Assembly (NCBI GenBank): GCA_009774395.1
Contig: VSNQ01000054.1
Span: 1-27,322 of the forward strand
DNA: 27,322 bases
From: Lachnospiraceae bacterium
GTDB taxonomy: Bacteria; Bacillota; Clostridia; Lachnospirales; Lachnospiraceae
Direction of reading: 5' to 3'
Part shown: positions 15,754 through 23,109 of the stretch, one piece after another
Layout: each line of letters begins with the position of its first letter
Numbering within the stretch: the first letter of the stretch is position 1
Position numbers and translations under genes: made by a program
The notes under the pieces: model-generated
The model's database searches: none
Told to the model about the DNA's origin: nothing
What the model saw: the letters and a program-made list of their open reading frames with translations, nothing else

Positions 15754-15951
15754 TTATCCAACATTCCTTCCCTGTTCCATAATTCTGCGTTCGTCTGCCC
15801 TGCGCTCAGATTCGCTAAGCAAATCCTCCAATTCAATGTCATCATCAAGTACATAATCATCATACCCGCATTTGACAAACTCTAAGGCAAGCTCTTCATC
15901 TGTGGTCTTATCCCAGCATTTCACTCTGTTTCCACAAAACATACACATCAT
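15754..15951 (-). CDS. Small cysteine-containing acidic protein, 65 aa
   Basis: I do not recognise this protein. It opens with MMCMFCGNRVKCW, a CxxC plus a third Cys that could bind a metal. It continues with a very acidic stretch (YDDYVLDDDIELEDLLSESE) and an Arg-rich helix (RRADERRIMEQ). It is likely real: GGGAG lies 11 bases before the ATG, the start is two bases after the yihY stop so translation can be coupled, and a terminator follows. It is the last gene of the CheC-like, YihY run. Confidence 0.7.
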   Translation of the reverse strand: MMCMFCGNRVKCWDKTTDEELALEFVKCGYDDYVLDDDIELEDLLSESERRADERRIMEQGRNVG

Positions 15952-15953
15952 AA

Positions 15954-16943
15954 TTATTTATTCTCCCTTCTTTTCCTTTTCAGCCTAAATATTAGACTGT
16001 CCTTCATAATAATATCACCCTGATATTTATTTTTATAATATTCATACGCGTGCCAGTGATTATATCCATATTCCGCATATTTGCGCAGCACTACATTAAT
16101 CTCAGCGCCGATAAACACAATATTCATTGTACCATACAGCCATAAAATAAAAATCACAATTGTTGCCAGACTGCCATACGTTACAGAATATTGCGCGAAA
16201 TTGTCGATATAAAAAGAAAACGCCCATGAATACAATAACCAAACGGCTGTTGAAAACACTGCTCCTGGGAACTCATAACGCATCTTTGATTTTCGATTCG
16301 GCACATGCATATAGGTCAGTAGAAAAAACAATATTAATAAAAACAACATACATATGTACTTTCCATATTGAAATACCCTATAAAACACCGAAAGACTCGG
16401 AATAAAATACATTAATCCTTGAAACAGATTGTTGCCCAGTACAATAAATACCAGCATTAATCCCATTATGGAAAACAGTGTCAATATATAAAAAATTGCA
16501 AGTGCATACAATATCGGCGTACTGCGTGTTTCGCGGATGCCATATACTGCATTCATACCAATAATCACTGCATAAACACCTTTCGAAGCACAAAACAGCA
16601 TACCAATCATCGTAAAAGACTGTAGCATTGTTGTAGAACTTTCTGTATATGCCTCCGCTAAAATCTGCTCTAAAAGCGGCGTAAGTCCCTCTGGAAGAAC
16701 TTCCAAAATATGCGTTGGAATCACAATGGAATCCAGCGGAAAATACCGAAACATGGAAATACAGAACATCGCCATCGGAAAAAGTGACATCAATAGAAAC
16801 AGTGCCGCGTGTGCCGCAAATGACGATACATGGTCAAACTGAATTTTCTTCATAAAACTTAGTGTGATTTCCAATACGGTTCGTAACGTCTTCCCGTCCT
16901 TTTCTTCCCGATCTCTACCCTCTACTTTACTCTCAACCTGCAT
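15954..16943 (-). CDS. YihY/BrkB family inner-membrane protein
   Basis: This 329-aa integral membrane protein has a charged cytosolic N-terminus (1-35), about six hydrophobic segments and a basic tail ending RLKRKRRENK. AAHAALFLLMSLFPMAMF in the first membrane segment and the late WLYGTMNIVFIGAEINVVLRK block are characteristic of YihY/BrkB. The family was once called ribonuclease BN in error; its true role is unknown, with transport or envelope functions suggested. Its start is three bases after the stop of the CheC-like gene, so the two are one operon. Confidence 0.92.
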   Translation of the reverse strand: MQVESKVEGRDREEKDGKTLRTVLEITLSFMKKIQFDHVSSFAAHAALFLLMSLFPMAMFCISMFRYFPLDSIVIPTHILEVLPEGLTPLLEQILAEAYTESSTTMLQSFTMIGMLFCASKGVYAVIIGMNAVYGIRETRSTPILYALAIFYILTLFSIMGLMLVFIVLGNNLFQGLMYFIPSLSVFYRVFQYGKYICMLFLLILFFLLTYMHVPNRKSKMRYEFPGAVFSTAVWLLYSWAFSFYIDNFAQYSVTYGSLATIVIFILWLYGTMNIVFIGAEINVVLRKYAEYGYNHWHAYEYYKNKYQGDIIMKDSLIFRLKRKRRENK

Positions 16944-16946
16944 TAC

Positions 16947-17567
16947 TTATTTCTTTTCCTTCTCTTTTGCCTTTTTAATAAGGAATAAATCGCTGATTGC
17001 TTTTCCCAAATCATGTGGATAAAGCTGGATAACCGGACTATCCATAATATCACCGATCTTCATATGGAATTTCACCTTGACAAACTTGTCGTCATCAGGG
17101 AACTCACAGGCTATATACTGTCCGCCCTCCATAAATTTTGTATCAGGGGTAGAAATATCGGTTTTCCGTTCCAGCATAACACTCATAGAGGTTGCAGCAG
17201 AACCCATCATTTGATTCATTGCCTCAGAAACAGCACTTAAATGCATTTCACCAAGTTCCATCTGTGCAAACATACCATGACCATCACTTCCCATCATTAA
17301 GTCTGCAATTGCCTTGGCATCATGCTCTTCTAACATTAAAATACTGCATCCTTGGACACCCTCCACATAGTCCACTTTCACAAAAACTTTTTTGCTGGAA
17401 ACATTCTTTGTATACTCGCTTTTTTCTACAATCTCTACATTTGGGGGCGTAATTTCTACTGTTTGTCGTACCAGCATACTTAATGTTGAAGCTGATCCTC
17501 CAAGACAAATATTGGAAATCTCACCAATTGCGTCAATTTCCATCTCGCTAAAAACATAGTTGCTCAT
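16947..17567 (-). CDS. CheC/FliY-type CheY-P phosphatase, stand-alone
   Basis: CheC-family proteins remove phosphate from CheY. This 206-aa protein carries two complete active sites of the form D/S-x3-E-x2-N-x22-P: Asp12, Glu16, Asn19 and Pro42 in the first half, and a second full site, SAVSEAMN with its Pro, in the second half. The length fits CheC, and the FliN/SpoA domain that would make it FliY is absent. The sequence DAIGEISNICLGGSASTLS is closest to FliY-type domains. GGAGGT precedes the ATG. No chemotaxis or flagellar gene is nearby. It leads an operon with YihY and a small Cys protein, so its partner response regulator may not be a motility CheY. Confidence 0.88.
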   Translation of the reverse strand: MSNYVFSEMEIDAIGEISNICLGGSASTLSMLVRQTVEITPPNVEIVEKSEYTKNVSSKKVFVKVDYVEGVQGCSILMLEEHDAKAIADLMMGSDGHGMFAQMELGEMHLSAVSEAMNQMMGSAATSMSVMLERKTDISTPDTKFMEGGQYIACEFPDDDKFVKVKFHMKIGDIMDSPVIQLYPHDLGKAISDLFLIKKAKEKEKK

Positions 17568-17713
17568 TCATGTCTACCTCCATTATTTATTTTACCGATC
17601 TTTCATTGCCATTCACAGTTTCCGTTCGTTTATATTATTTTGGCTATTAGGAATCACAATTACAGCCTTTTATACTCACAAGCGGTCTAATTTGCTATGA
17701 ACGGTAACGTTCT

Positions 17714-18223
17714 TTAACAATTTGCCATAAGCTCCTCTGGCTCCCAATTCAGCGCTTTGGCTAACTTCGCCCTTAACGTTTCAGGCTGTCTGGACATATC
17801 ACAATGAAAATCCTCACAGTTTCTCACTGTAGAAATACCATATCCCATCCGTTCAGAAACCTGCTTCTGCGATAGCCCAAGTTCAAACCGCCGCATCTTC
17901 ACTGGTGATATCTTCGCATAATGCATATACAAATATCTTCCATCAAATCGTACTGAATTTACTAGCTGTACCACCTCACCTCCATTCGTCACATGATCCT
18001 TATCCAATTTACTAATTGATACAATGGCGGTCATCATTTTCTTCATAATCTGTGCATCATTATAATGCTCGATATCCTCCACCGGTATGTAAATATCCAT
18101 ATAAATGGATTTTAACTCGCTGACCTGTTCCTCATTCAACCTTAAAAGGTAATTGCTCTCTTTCGCTGCCGGATACATGGACATTACCTTATCCCAAAAA
18201 GCATCTCTATCAAATACTGCCAT
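17714..18223 (-). CDS. XRE-like helix-turn-helix protein
   Basis: The 169-aa protein has an unusual order: an N-terminal helical domain of unknown type (1-105) and a C-terminal helix-turn-helix at about 110-165. There, LSQKQVSERMGYGISTVRNCE is the Cro/CI-type DNA-binding core and ALNWEPEELM the typical final helix. GGAGAAGG precedes the ATG. It has a perfect consensus promoter about 105 bases upstream and a leader in which CGTGTAA can pair with TTACACG just before the ribosome site. The N-terminal part may sense a ligand or oligomerise. The target is unknown; self-regulation is plausible. Confidence 0.82.
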   Translation of the reverse strand: MAVFDRDAFWDKVMSMYPAAKESNYLLRLNEEQVSELKSIYMDIYIPVEDIEHYNDAQIMKKMMTAIVSISKLDKDHVTNGGEVVQLVNSVRFDGRYLYMHYAKISPVKMRRFELGLSQKQVSERMGYGISTVRNCEDFHCDMSRQPETLRAKLAKALNWEPEELMANC

Positions 18224-18327
18224 AACCTTCTCCTATCTGCGTGTAAAATTTATTCTGCGCAATACCACATATGCGAATCCAAGATTTCTCTTTCCTTTAT
18301 GGCACTTACACGCCGTTATTATCTACA

Positions 18328-18356
18328 ATTATACGCTATCACAAAAATAGTGTCAA
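18328..18356 (-). promoter_or_regulatory. Perfect consensus sigma-A promoter for the XRE gene
   Basis: TTGACA (18356-18351) and TATAAT (18333-18328) on the minus strand are exactly 17 bases apart, with no mismatch. The leader to the ATG at 18223 is about 100 bases. An inverted pair CGTGTAA/TTACACG spans most of it. Confidence 0.92.
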
Positions 18357-18390
18357 TTATTATCCTGATTTTAGACCAAATTGTATAAAT

Positions 18391-18552
18391 CTTATGTTGT
18401 TACAATTCACACAGCCAGTCTTTATCAGCTTATAGGTTACTGAGGTGTGAATGATAACAGATTTTGTACACAAAATGCTAAAGTGCAAGCATTTTGGCGC
18501 ATGATTCCTACTACTTGGGCGTGGGTGTGAAAAGTAACCCTTATGTTACAAT
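18391..18552. repeat. Inverted/direct repeat cluster, MITE-like
   Basis: GTTACAATTCACAC (18399-18412) is an inverted near-copy (12 of 14) of GTGTGAATGATAAC (18445-18458) and again of GTGTGAAAAGTAAC (18525-18538). CAAAATGCT/AGCATTTTG (18471-18479, 18488-18496) is a perfect 9-bp hairpin between them. TTATGTT-TTACAAT-like strings occur at both ends. No gene is seen from 18224 to 18735; this cluster and the XRE promoter are its content. It may mark the left side of the transferred segment. Confidence 0.55.
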
Positions 18553-18735
18553 CTTATCTATAGTTTCTTAAAACACCCTTCTCATTTCTTTTATTTTCTG
18601 ATATCATAAATTATCATAAATCAATTTATAAGGGGAATTACTTAACTTAAAGACAGTATATACATACAGCCTGCTGATACATTGCTTGCAGATACCCCGC
18701 AGAAACCAAACCATACAGAAAAGGAATTTTTGCAT

Positions 18736-19210
18736 ATGAAATCAATATTTGAACAGTTAGGCGGCACATATCACGAAGAAAATGGGTATCTTATTCCAGA
18801 TTTAAGATTACCCGCCGAAGAAGAACAGTCAATAGGTACATGGGGGACAGCGGCATCTGGACTATCTGAAGCAGTACCAAAAAGTTACATGCACCAATCT
18901 TCTCACAAGCGGCAGGCTCAATGCTTACCTTGCCGACATTGATAAACAGGCGCAGGAACGCTTTGAAAGGCTTATAGAGGGCATGAAGCAGGCACAAGGT
19001 ATTACAGAACAACTAAAGCCTGAAAATCAGCTTGAATGGGTACAAAGGGTTAATGACATAAGGGCTTGTGCGGGAGATATTGTGAACGAGGAAATTATAT
19101 ACGCATGGACAACATGGCGGCAGAGGGTAAAAGCTCTGTCGCTATTTTTTATAATTTTAAGAATAGTCTTCTCAAAAACGGTCAACGGATATATAATATA
19201 CTTGCATTAA
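18736..19210 (+). pseudogene. tnpV: tnpV, frameshifted transposon-encoded protein
   Basis: TnpV is a small protein of unknown role carried by Tn4451/Tn4453 and many clostridial conjugative elements. The first 37 codons read MKSIFEQLGGTYHEENGYL through EEEQSIGTWG, as in the family. The frame then shifts at the G5 run 18842-18846. One G fewer restores GQRHLDYLKQY, LLTSGRLNAYLADIDKQAQE and EWVQRVNDIRACAGDIVNEEIIY. Homology ends near 19105, and the restored frame runs on to a stop at 19210. An AAGGAA site precedes the ATG. The gene is therefore recent but inactive, and marks this segment as the remnant of a mobile element. Confidence 0.85.
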
Positions 19211-19214
19211 CCGT
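19169..19214 (+). promoter_or_regulatory. Promoter and likely TetR operator
   Basis: A -10 box TATAAT lies at 19192-19197, with a weak -35 TTCTCA 17 bases upstream. ACGGTCAA (19178-19185) and TTAACCGT (19207-19214) form an interrupted inverted repeat centred on the -10 box. That is where a TetR repressor would block its own operon. Confidence 0.6.
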
Positions 19215-19237
19215 TTCGGTCAATAAGGAGAATGTAT

Positions 19238-19849
19238 ATGAATGATAAGTTTTTCAAACTTCCATTAGAAAAACAGCGGCGTATCATAAGTGCTGCTTAC
19301 AAAGTGTTTTCCGAAAACAGCTACAAAAAAGCCCCAATGTCGGAAATTGCAGACGAAAGCGGCATTTCAAAAGCATTGCTTTTTCACTATTTTACAAACA
19401 AAAAGGAATTATATATGTACCTGTGGATGAACGCTATTGAGATGACAAGGAAAGCGGTTACAGAATACAAAACTTTGGAAACAGATGACTTTTTTGAAAT
19501 GCTGAAAAGAAGCCTATTATCAAAGTGTTCGCTTATGCGTGATTATCCGCATTTATATGCTTTTTCGCTAAGAGCATATTATGAAACGGCTCCAGAAATA
19601 CACAAGTCCATTCAAGAAAACTTTAATGATGTTAGCAAGGCAAGTGAAATGATAGTGTTTGAGAAAATAGATATATCAAAATTTCGGAAAGATATTGATA
19701 TAAAAACAATGTATGCTGAAATCTTTTACGCTGTCGATGGATATATGCTGAAAAAATATCGTTTAAATTGTATTATACCAGATGAAATTGAGAAAGAAAT
19801 TATTATTTTAATTGATTTTTGGAAAAAGGTTTATACGCAGGAGGTGTGA
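19238..19849 (+). CDS. TetR/AcrR family regulator
   Basis: This 203-aa protein has the TetR DNA-binding domain at its N-terminus: KQRRIISAAYKVFSE, then MSEIADESGISKALLFHYFTNKKELY (about 34-59) with the usual helix-turn-helix. The C-terminal ligand domain is variable; QENFNDVSKASEMIVF and later helices give no hint of the ligand. I chose the ATG at 19238 because AAGGAG ends 7 bases upstream; the ATG at 19232 is too close. It is the first gene of a four-gene cargo operon. With the inverted repeat around its promoter it probably represses the operon until an inducer binds. TetR repressors in such modules often answer to the compound that the downstream enzymes handle. Confidence 0.92.
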   Translation: MNDKFFKLPLEKQRRIISAAYKVFSENSYKKAPMSEIADESGISKALLFHYFTNKKELYMYLWMNAIEMTRKAVTEYKTLETDDFFEMLKRSLLSKCSLMRDYPHLYAFSLRAYYETAPEIHKSIQENFNDVSKASEMIVFEKIDISKFRKDIDIKTMYAEIFYAVDGYMLKKYRLNCIIPDEIEKEIIILIDFWKKVYTQEV

Positions 19850-19854
19850 ACAAA

Positions 19855-20682
19855 ATGCAGCATAAAACAATTTTGGCACAAGGCGGAACTGTACATTATT
19901 GGATTACCAGAAATGAAAATGTATCAGACTGTATTGTTTTTACGCATGGACTAACCGCAGACCATACCATGTTTGAAAAGCAGATACCCTACTTTTCAGA
20001 TAATTACACAATCATCTTATGGGATGTTCCTATGCATGGATTGTCGAAACCATATCAGAAATTCACTTATCAAGATACAGCAGAAATATTACATAGCATG
20101 TTGCAGAAAGAGAACATTCAAAAAACATTTTTAGTGGGTATGTCTATGGGCGGCTATCCAAGTCAACATTTTGCTGCTTTGTATCCTGATATGGTAAAAG
20201 GATTTGTGGCGTTAGATACAACGCCATTGGGACTTAAATATTACTCAAAATCAGACTTGTGGTGGCTGAAGCAGGTTGTCCCTATGGCAAAATGCTTTAC
20301 AACAAATCTTTTACGAAAGAGCATGGCATGGTCAGTATCAGAGAGCCGCTATTCCTATCAAAAAATGTTGTCTATGTTAAAGCCGCTGTCTAAAGCAGAA
20401 ATTATCCAGCAAATGCGGATTGCATATGAATATTTTATTGTAGAAAATAAAGATGTTAATTTTTCGTTCCCCATATTGATATTGGTGGGTGAGAAAGACA
20501 GCACAGGCAAGGTTAAGGCATATTGCAAAGAATGGGCAAAGCAAACAGGTTATCCTTTGCATTTTATAAAACAAGCAAAGCATTTTGCAAATGGAGATAA
20601 TCCAGAGCAAGTAAATAAGGAAATAGAAAACTTTATTATTGAAACTGTTCACAAAGAAAGGAAAAATTATGCTGTATTATGA
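19855..20682 (+). CDS. Alpha/beta hydrolase 1 of the cargo operon
   Basis: This 275-aa alpha/beta-hydrolase-fold protein has the oxyanion-hole FTHGLTADH at 29-37, the nucleophile elbow GMSMGG with Ser97, a likely acid Asp215 in VGEKDSTG, and His243 in QAKHFAN, so the triad is complete. It resembles esterases and lactonases of the MhpC/BioH kind; substrate unknown. No signal peptide is present, so it acts in the cytosol. I chose the ATG at 19855 because AGGAGGTG lies 8 bases before it. It begins 5 bases after the tetR stop and overlaps the next gene by 14 bases. Confidence 0.9.
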   Translation: MQHKTILAQGGTVHYWITRNENVSDCIVFTHGLTADHTMFEKQIPYFSDNYTIILWDVPMHGLSKPYQKFTYQDTAEILHSMLQKENIQKTFLVGMSMGGYPSQHFAALYPDMVKGFVALDTTPLGLKYYSKSDLWWLKQVVPMAKCFTTNLLRKSMAWSVSESRYSYQKMLSMLKPLSKAEIIQQMRIAYEYFIVENKDVNFSFPILILVGEKDSTGKVKAYCKEWAKQTGYPLHFIKQAKHFANGDNPEQVNKEIENFIIETVHKERKNYAVL

Positions 20683-21406
20683 TGAATATGGAAGCAAGGA
20701 AAATCCGACTATCATGCTTCTGCATGGGGCGGGTGCGCTTGATACATTTTGTAGGCAGTACTGCTTTTCTGATAAATACCATCTTGTTGTACCTCACTTA
20801 GCAGGTGCGGGAAAGGCGGCTACTGAGATTTATGATCCAGAAAAGACCACAGAGGAACTCTTTATGCTCATTAAATCCCTACATAAAAAGCGAATCGGCG
20901 TAATCGGTCATTCGCTTGGAGGTCAAATTGCAATAATGCTTGTCAGTAAGCAGCCCGAATTATTTAACTTTGCAGTATTTTTAAGCGCATGGGTAAATCC
21001 CAAGCCGAATACAATTCGGATGTACTGTTCTCTTGCAGGCTTATCCGCAAAAATGCTACATTGGAGATGGTTGGTGCAGTTTCAAGGAAAATATTGGAAC
21101 TACACAAAAAAACAAGCCGATAATATGGCTGAATATTCAAAACAGATTACTCCGCTGGTGTATCGCTCATTCTTTTCCAATACATTAGATTTATCAAAGT
21201 TACCTGAATATCAAGCAGTAACGATACCTATGTTGGCGATTTGTGGGAGTAAGGAAGTCAGAGATATGAAAACTTCTCTTACATTACTTGCTCAAAATCC
21301 AAGCTGTCAGACAATGACATTACAAGGAGCAAATCACGGCTTTCCAATGCGTAATGCCAAGCAACTTAATCCAATGCTTGAAAAATTTATATTGGAGTGC
21401 TTATGA
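20669..21406 (+). CDS. Alpha/beta hydrolase 2 of the cargo operon
   Basis: This 245-aa protein is a second alpha/beta hydrolase, distinct from its neighbour rather than a recent duplicate. MLLHGAGA at 16-23 forms the oxyanion region, GHSLGG at 80-85 holds the nucleophile Ser82, and His223 in GANHGFP is the catalytic base. The acid is probably Glu196 or Asp199 in GSKEVRD. The start at 20669 has AAAGGA upstream and lies inside the end of hydrolase 1. Its stop overlaps the next start as ATGA. Two hydrolases under one TetR suggests successive or alternative hydrolysis of one inducer, such as an ester or lactone. That is inference. Confidence 0.88.
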   Translation: MLYYDEYGSKENPTIMLLHGAGALDTFCRQYCFSDKYHLVVPHLAGAGKAATEIYDPEKTTEELFMLIKSLHKKRIGVIGHSLGGQIAIMLVSKQPELFNFAVFLSAWVNPKPNTIRMYCSLAGLSAKMLHWRWLVQFQGKYWNYTKKQADNMAEYSKQITPLVYRSFFSNTLDLSKLPEYQAVTIPMLAICGSKEVRDMKTSLTLLAQNPSCQTMTLQGANHGFPMRNAKQLNPMLEKFILECL

Positions 21407-21822
21407 AACGAGAATCAGAATGGATTTTATGTCCTGTTTGCGGAAATAAAACTCGTGACAAAATCAGAGAGGATACGGTTTTGAAAAACTATCCTCTCTA
21501 CTGTCCCAAGTGCAAACGGGAAACATTGATTGAAGTAAAGGATTTACAAGTAACGATTATTGAAGGGCTTGAAGCGAGAACACGAGCAGAAGAAAACCTT
21601 ATGGAATTACAGGCGAAAAAAGAAAAAGCACAAGGAGAATACCATTCTATATTGAAAATTTTGATTGTAACTTTCAGTTCATTTTTTGTGCTTAATATGG
21701 TTTTGAATTATTTCTTTCCAGAAATAAACTTTAACAATCTGTTGGGTTTGCCATCGATAGCTATTGCCGCTATTCTTCTGGTCAAGTGGTTTTTTTTAAA
21801 CTATGAGATAAAACCAAGATAA
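21403..21822 (+). CDS. KTR zinc-ribbon protein fused to a two-helix membrane tail
   Basis: Residues 1-55 are a cysteine-rich KTR domain (PF14205-like): WILCPVCGNKTRDKIRED with Cys10 and Cys13, then YCPKCK with Cys34 and Cys37, ending EVKDLQVTII. In most carriers the domain is a stand-alone protein of about 55-80 residues on conjugative elements. Here it continues into a charged helix (about 55-82) that may be a coiled coil, and two membrane spans (about 84-104 and 113-133). Total length is 139 aa. A TTGGAG site lies 5 bases before the ATG. It overlaps hydrolase 2 by four bases. The domain's role is unknown; nucleic-acid or metal binding is plausible. The membrane tail is unusual and makes this the most distinctive gene of the operon. 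Confidence 0.85.
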   Translation: MKRESEWILCPVCGNKTRDKIREDTVLKNYPLYCPKCKRETLIEVKDLQVTIIEGLEARTRAEENLMELQAKKEKAQGEYHSILKILIVTFSSFFVLNMVLNYFFPEINFNNLLGLPSIAIAAILLVKWFFLNYEIKPR

Positions 21823-21963
21823 AGACAAATGATTTTATCCTATTGATATGAAAACCCTATTTATCGGGTAGGACAATATATCATCACAGAGCCCGACGCA
21901 CAGACGCAGAGCCGATGAACAAGTGAGCAATCACAGGTTTATTGGCTCTATTCTATTTCATAA

Positions 21964-22110
21964 GGTTTTACGGCAAACGTCCACCATATAAAAAAAACGG
22001 TGTGTGGTGGGCGATTATGCTATGCTCAAAAAGACTTAACAGAATATGTATCTCCTATAACCGTAGAGGTCACAGAGCCTTTGCGGTTTTTCTTATGTCG
22101 TTTTTTATAG
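21964..22110 (+). other. Gap with a short open frame before the sigma-like gene
   Basis: The interval 21823-22209 has no recognised gene. One frame is open from 21964 to a TAG at 22108 and reads GGRLCYAQKDLTEYVSPITVEVTEPLRFF, which looks more protein-like than chance but lacks an ATG; a GTG at 22000 is the only candidate start. The region also contains an inverted pair at about 21839-21875 (TCCTA...CCC with GGG-TAGGA) and AGAGCC/GGCTCT near 21908-21949. Together these may form the regulatory leader of the element's sigma-like gene, or the tail of a lost gene. Confidence 0.3.
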
Positions 22111-22209
22111 GAATGTGCCGCAGGGCTGTTTCTGCTGTTGGCTGCCGTTCCCCGCCCTTCCAATCTGGATTTTAGTATTTTCAAAAATATTAGATTGGAG
22201 AAAAAAAGA

Positions 22210-22650
22210 ATGGCATACAACAACGGACGGGAGAACAGGAAATGGCTTATCTGGAAAGAAGCCGAGGAAAAAATATTGCGGGAGCATGGAGTTGATGAAA
22301 ACACCATTGAACAAATCCGCACAGACGACAGGGCAGACTTCAATTCCAACAGGCGGTTTTACCATTGGACAAGCGACTTCGGCGAATACCTTGAGGGGAT
22401 GGCAGACAGGGAGCGGAATGCCGAGGTAAAGACCGTTGCTGATTTACTGGATGAGATTGAGGACGAAACTCTGTATCGGGCATTGCTTACGGTGGACAGG
22501 CGTACCCTGCAAATTATCCTGCTGAAAATGCAGGGCTATTCCACAAAGGAAATTGCCCCGCTTGTCGGATTGACAACAGGGGCTATCTATGCAAGGCTAG
22601 ACCATCTGCGGAAAAGTCCAATGCCACCTGCGTCATTTTCCAGCACATAA
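22210..22650 (+). pseudogene. Sigma-70-like element gene, truncated at the 3' end
   Basis: The protein starts MAYNNGRENRKWLIWKEAEE and has KTVADLLDEIEDETLYRALL followed by a region-4 type helix-turn-helix, GYSTKEIAPLVGLTTGAIYA. This is the sigma-factor-like protein found in Tn1549-type conjugative elements of gut Firmicutes. The family sequence continues through LDHLRK at 22614. From there the frame runs into unrelated DNA (SPMPPASFSST), which is the antisense of ptsI, and stops at 22650. Only the last few residues are therefore replaced, so DNA binding could survive. TTGGAG lies before the ATG. The truncation marks the right edge of the transferred segment. Confidence 0.85.
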
Positions 22651-23103
22651 CCCACGTCGCTGACACCGCCAATATTAGCATAAATCTGGATTGTCCTGCC
22701 GTCACTGGTCGCGTTCTTCTTTCCCTTCAACTCCTGTAATAAGCGGAGTTTCTCTCTCTTTTTTGATTTTTTTCTCCGCCTCACTGCACTGAAATTCTGT
22801 AGGTTCAAAGATAATCTCGCCGGCAGCACCATCTACAATCGCAGTCATCCCGGTCTGAACCGCACCCAAGTCCATCTTAACGCCAATCAATGCAGAAATG
22901 CTCATCATATGGGCAAGAATCGTTGTATGGGAATTTGCCGAACCATGCACGGTCACAAAAGCTAATATTTTCTTCTTATCCATCTGCACCGTTACACTGG
23001 GGCTCAGATCGTCCGCAACAGTAATCGAGGACTCCATCGCAGTGAAATCCACGCCGCCCTGTCCTGACTGATTTTGCACCACACGCCCAGAGATATCTCG
23101 CAC
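22608..23103 (-). pseudogene. ptsI: ptsI internal fragment (PTS enzyme I)
   Basis: Enzyme I passes phosphate from PEP to HPr and powers all PTS sugar uptake. Here only an internal part is left. Minus-strand translation gives VRDISGRVV, then VADDLSPSVTVQMD, the phospho-histidine site HGSANSHTTILAH and IVDGAAGEI. After a one-base slip in the A/AG-rich run near 22748-22765 it continues in another frame with LQELKGKKN, IYANIGGVSDVGYVLENDA and GIGLFR. It lacks the N-terminal ~110 residues, joined instead to the end of fruK, and the whole C-terminal PEP-binding barrel, cut at 22608 by the sigma-like gene. No ribosome site is seen. An intact ptsI must exist elsewhere if the cell uses PTS sugars. Confidence 0.88.
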
Positions 23104-23109
23104 CTATTT

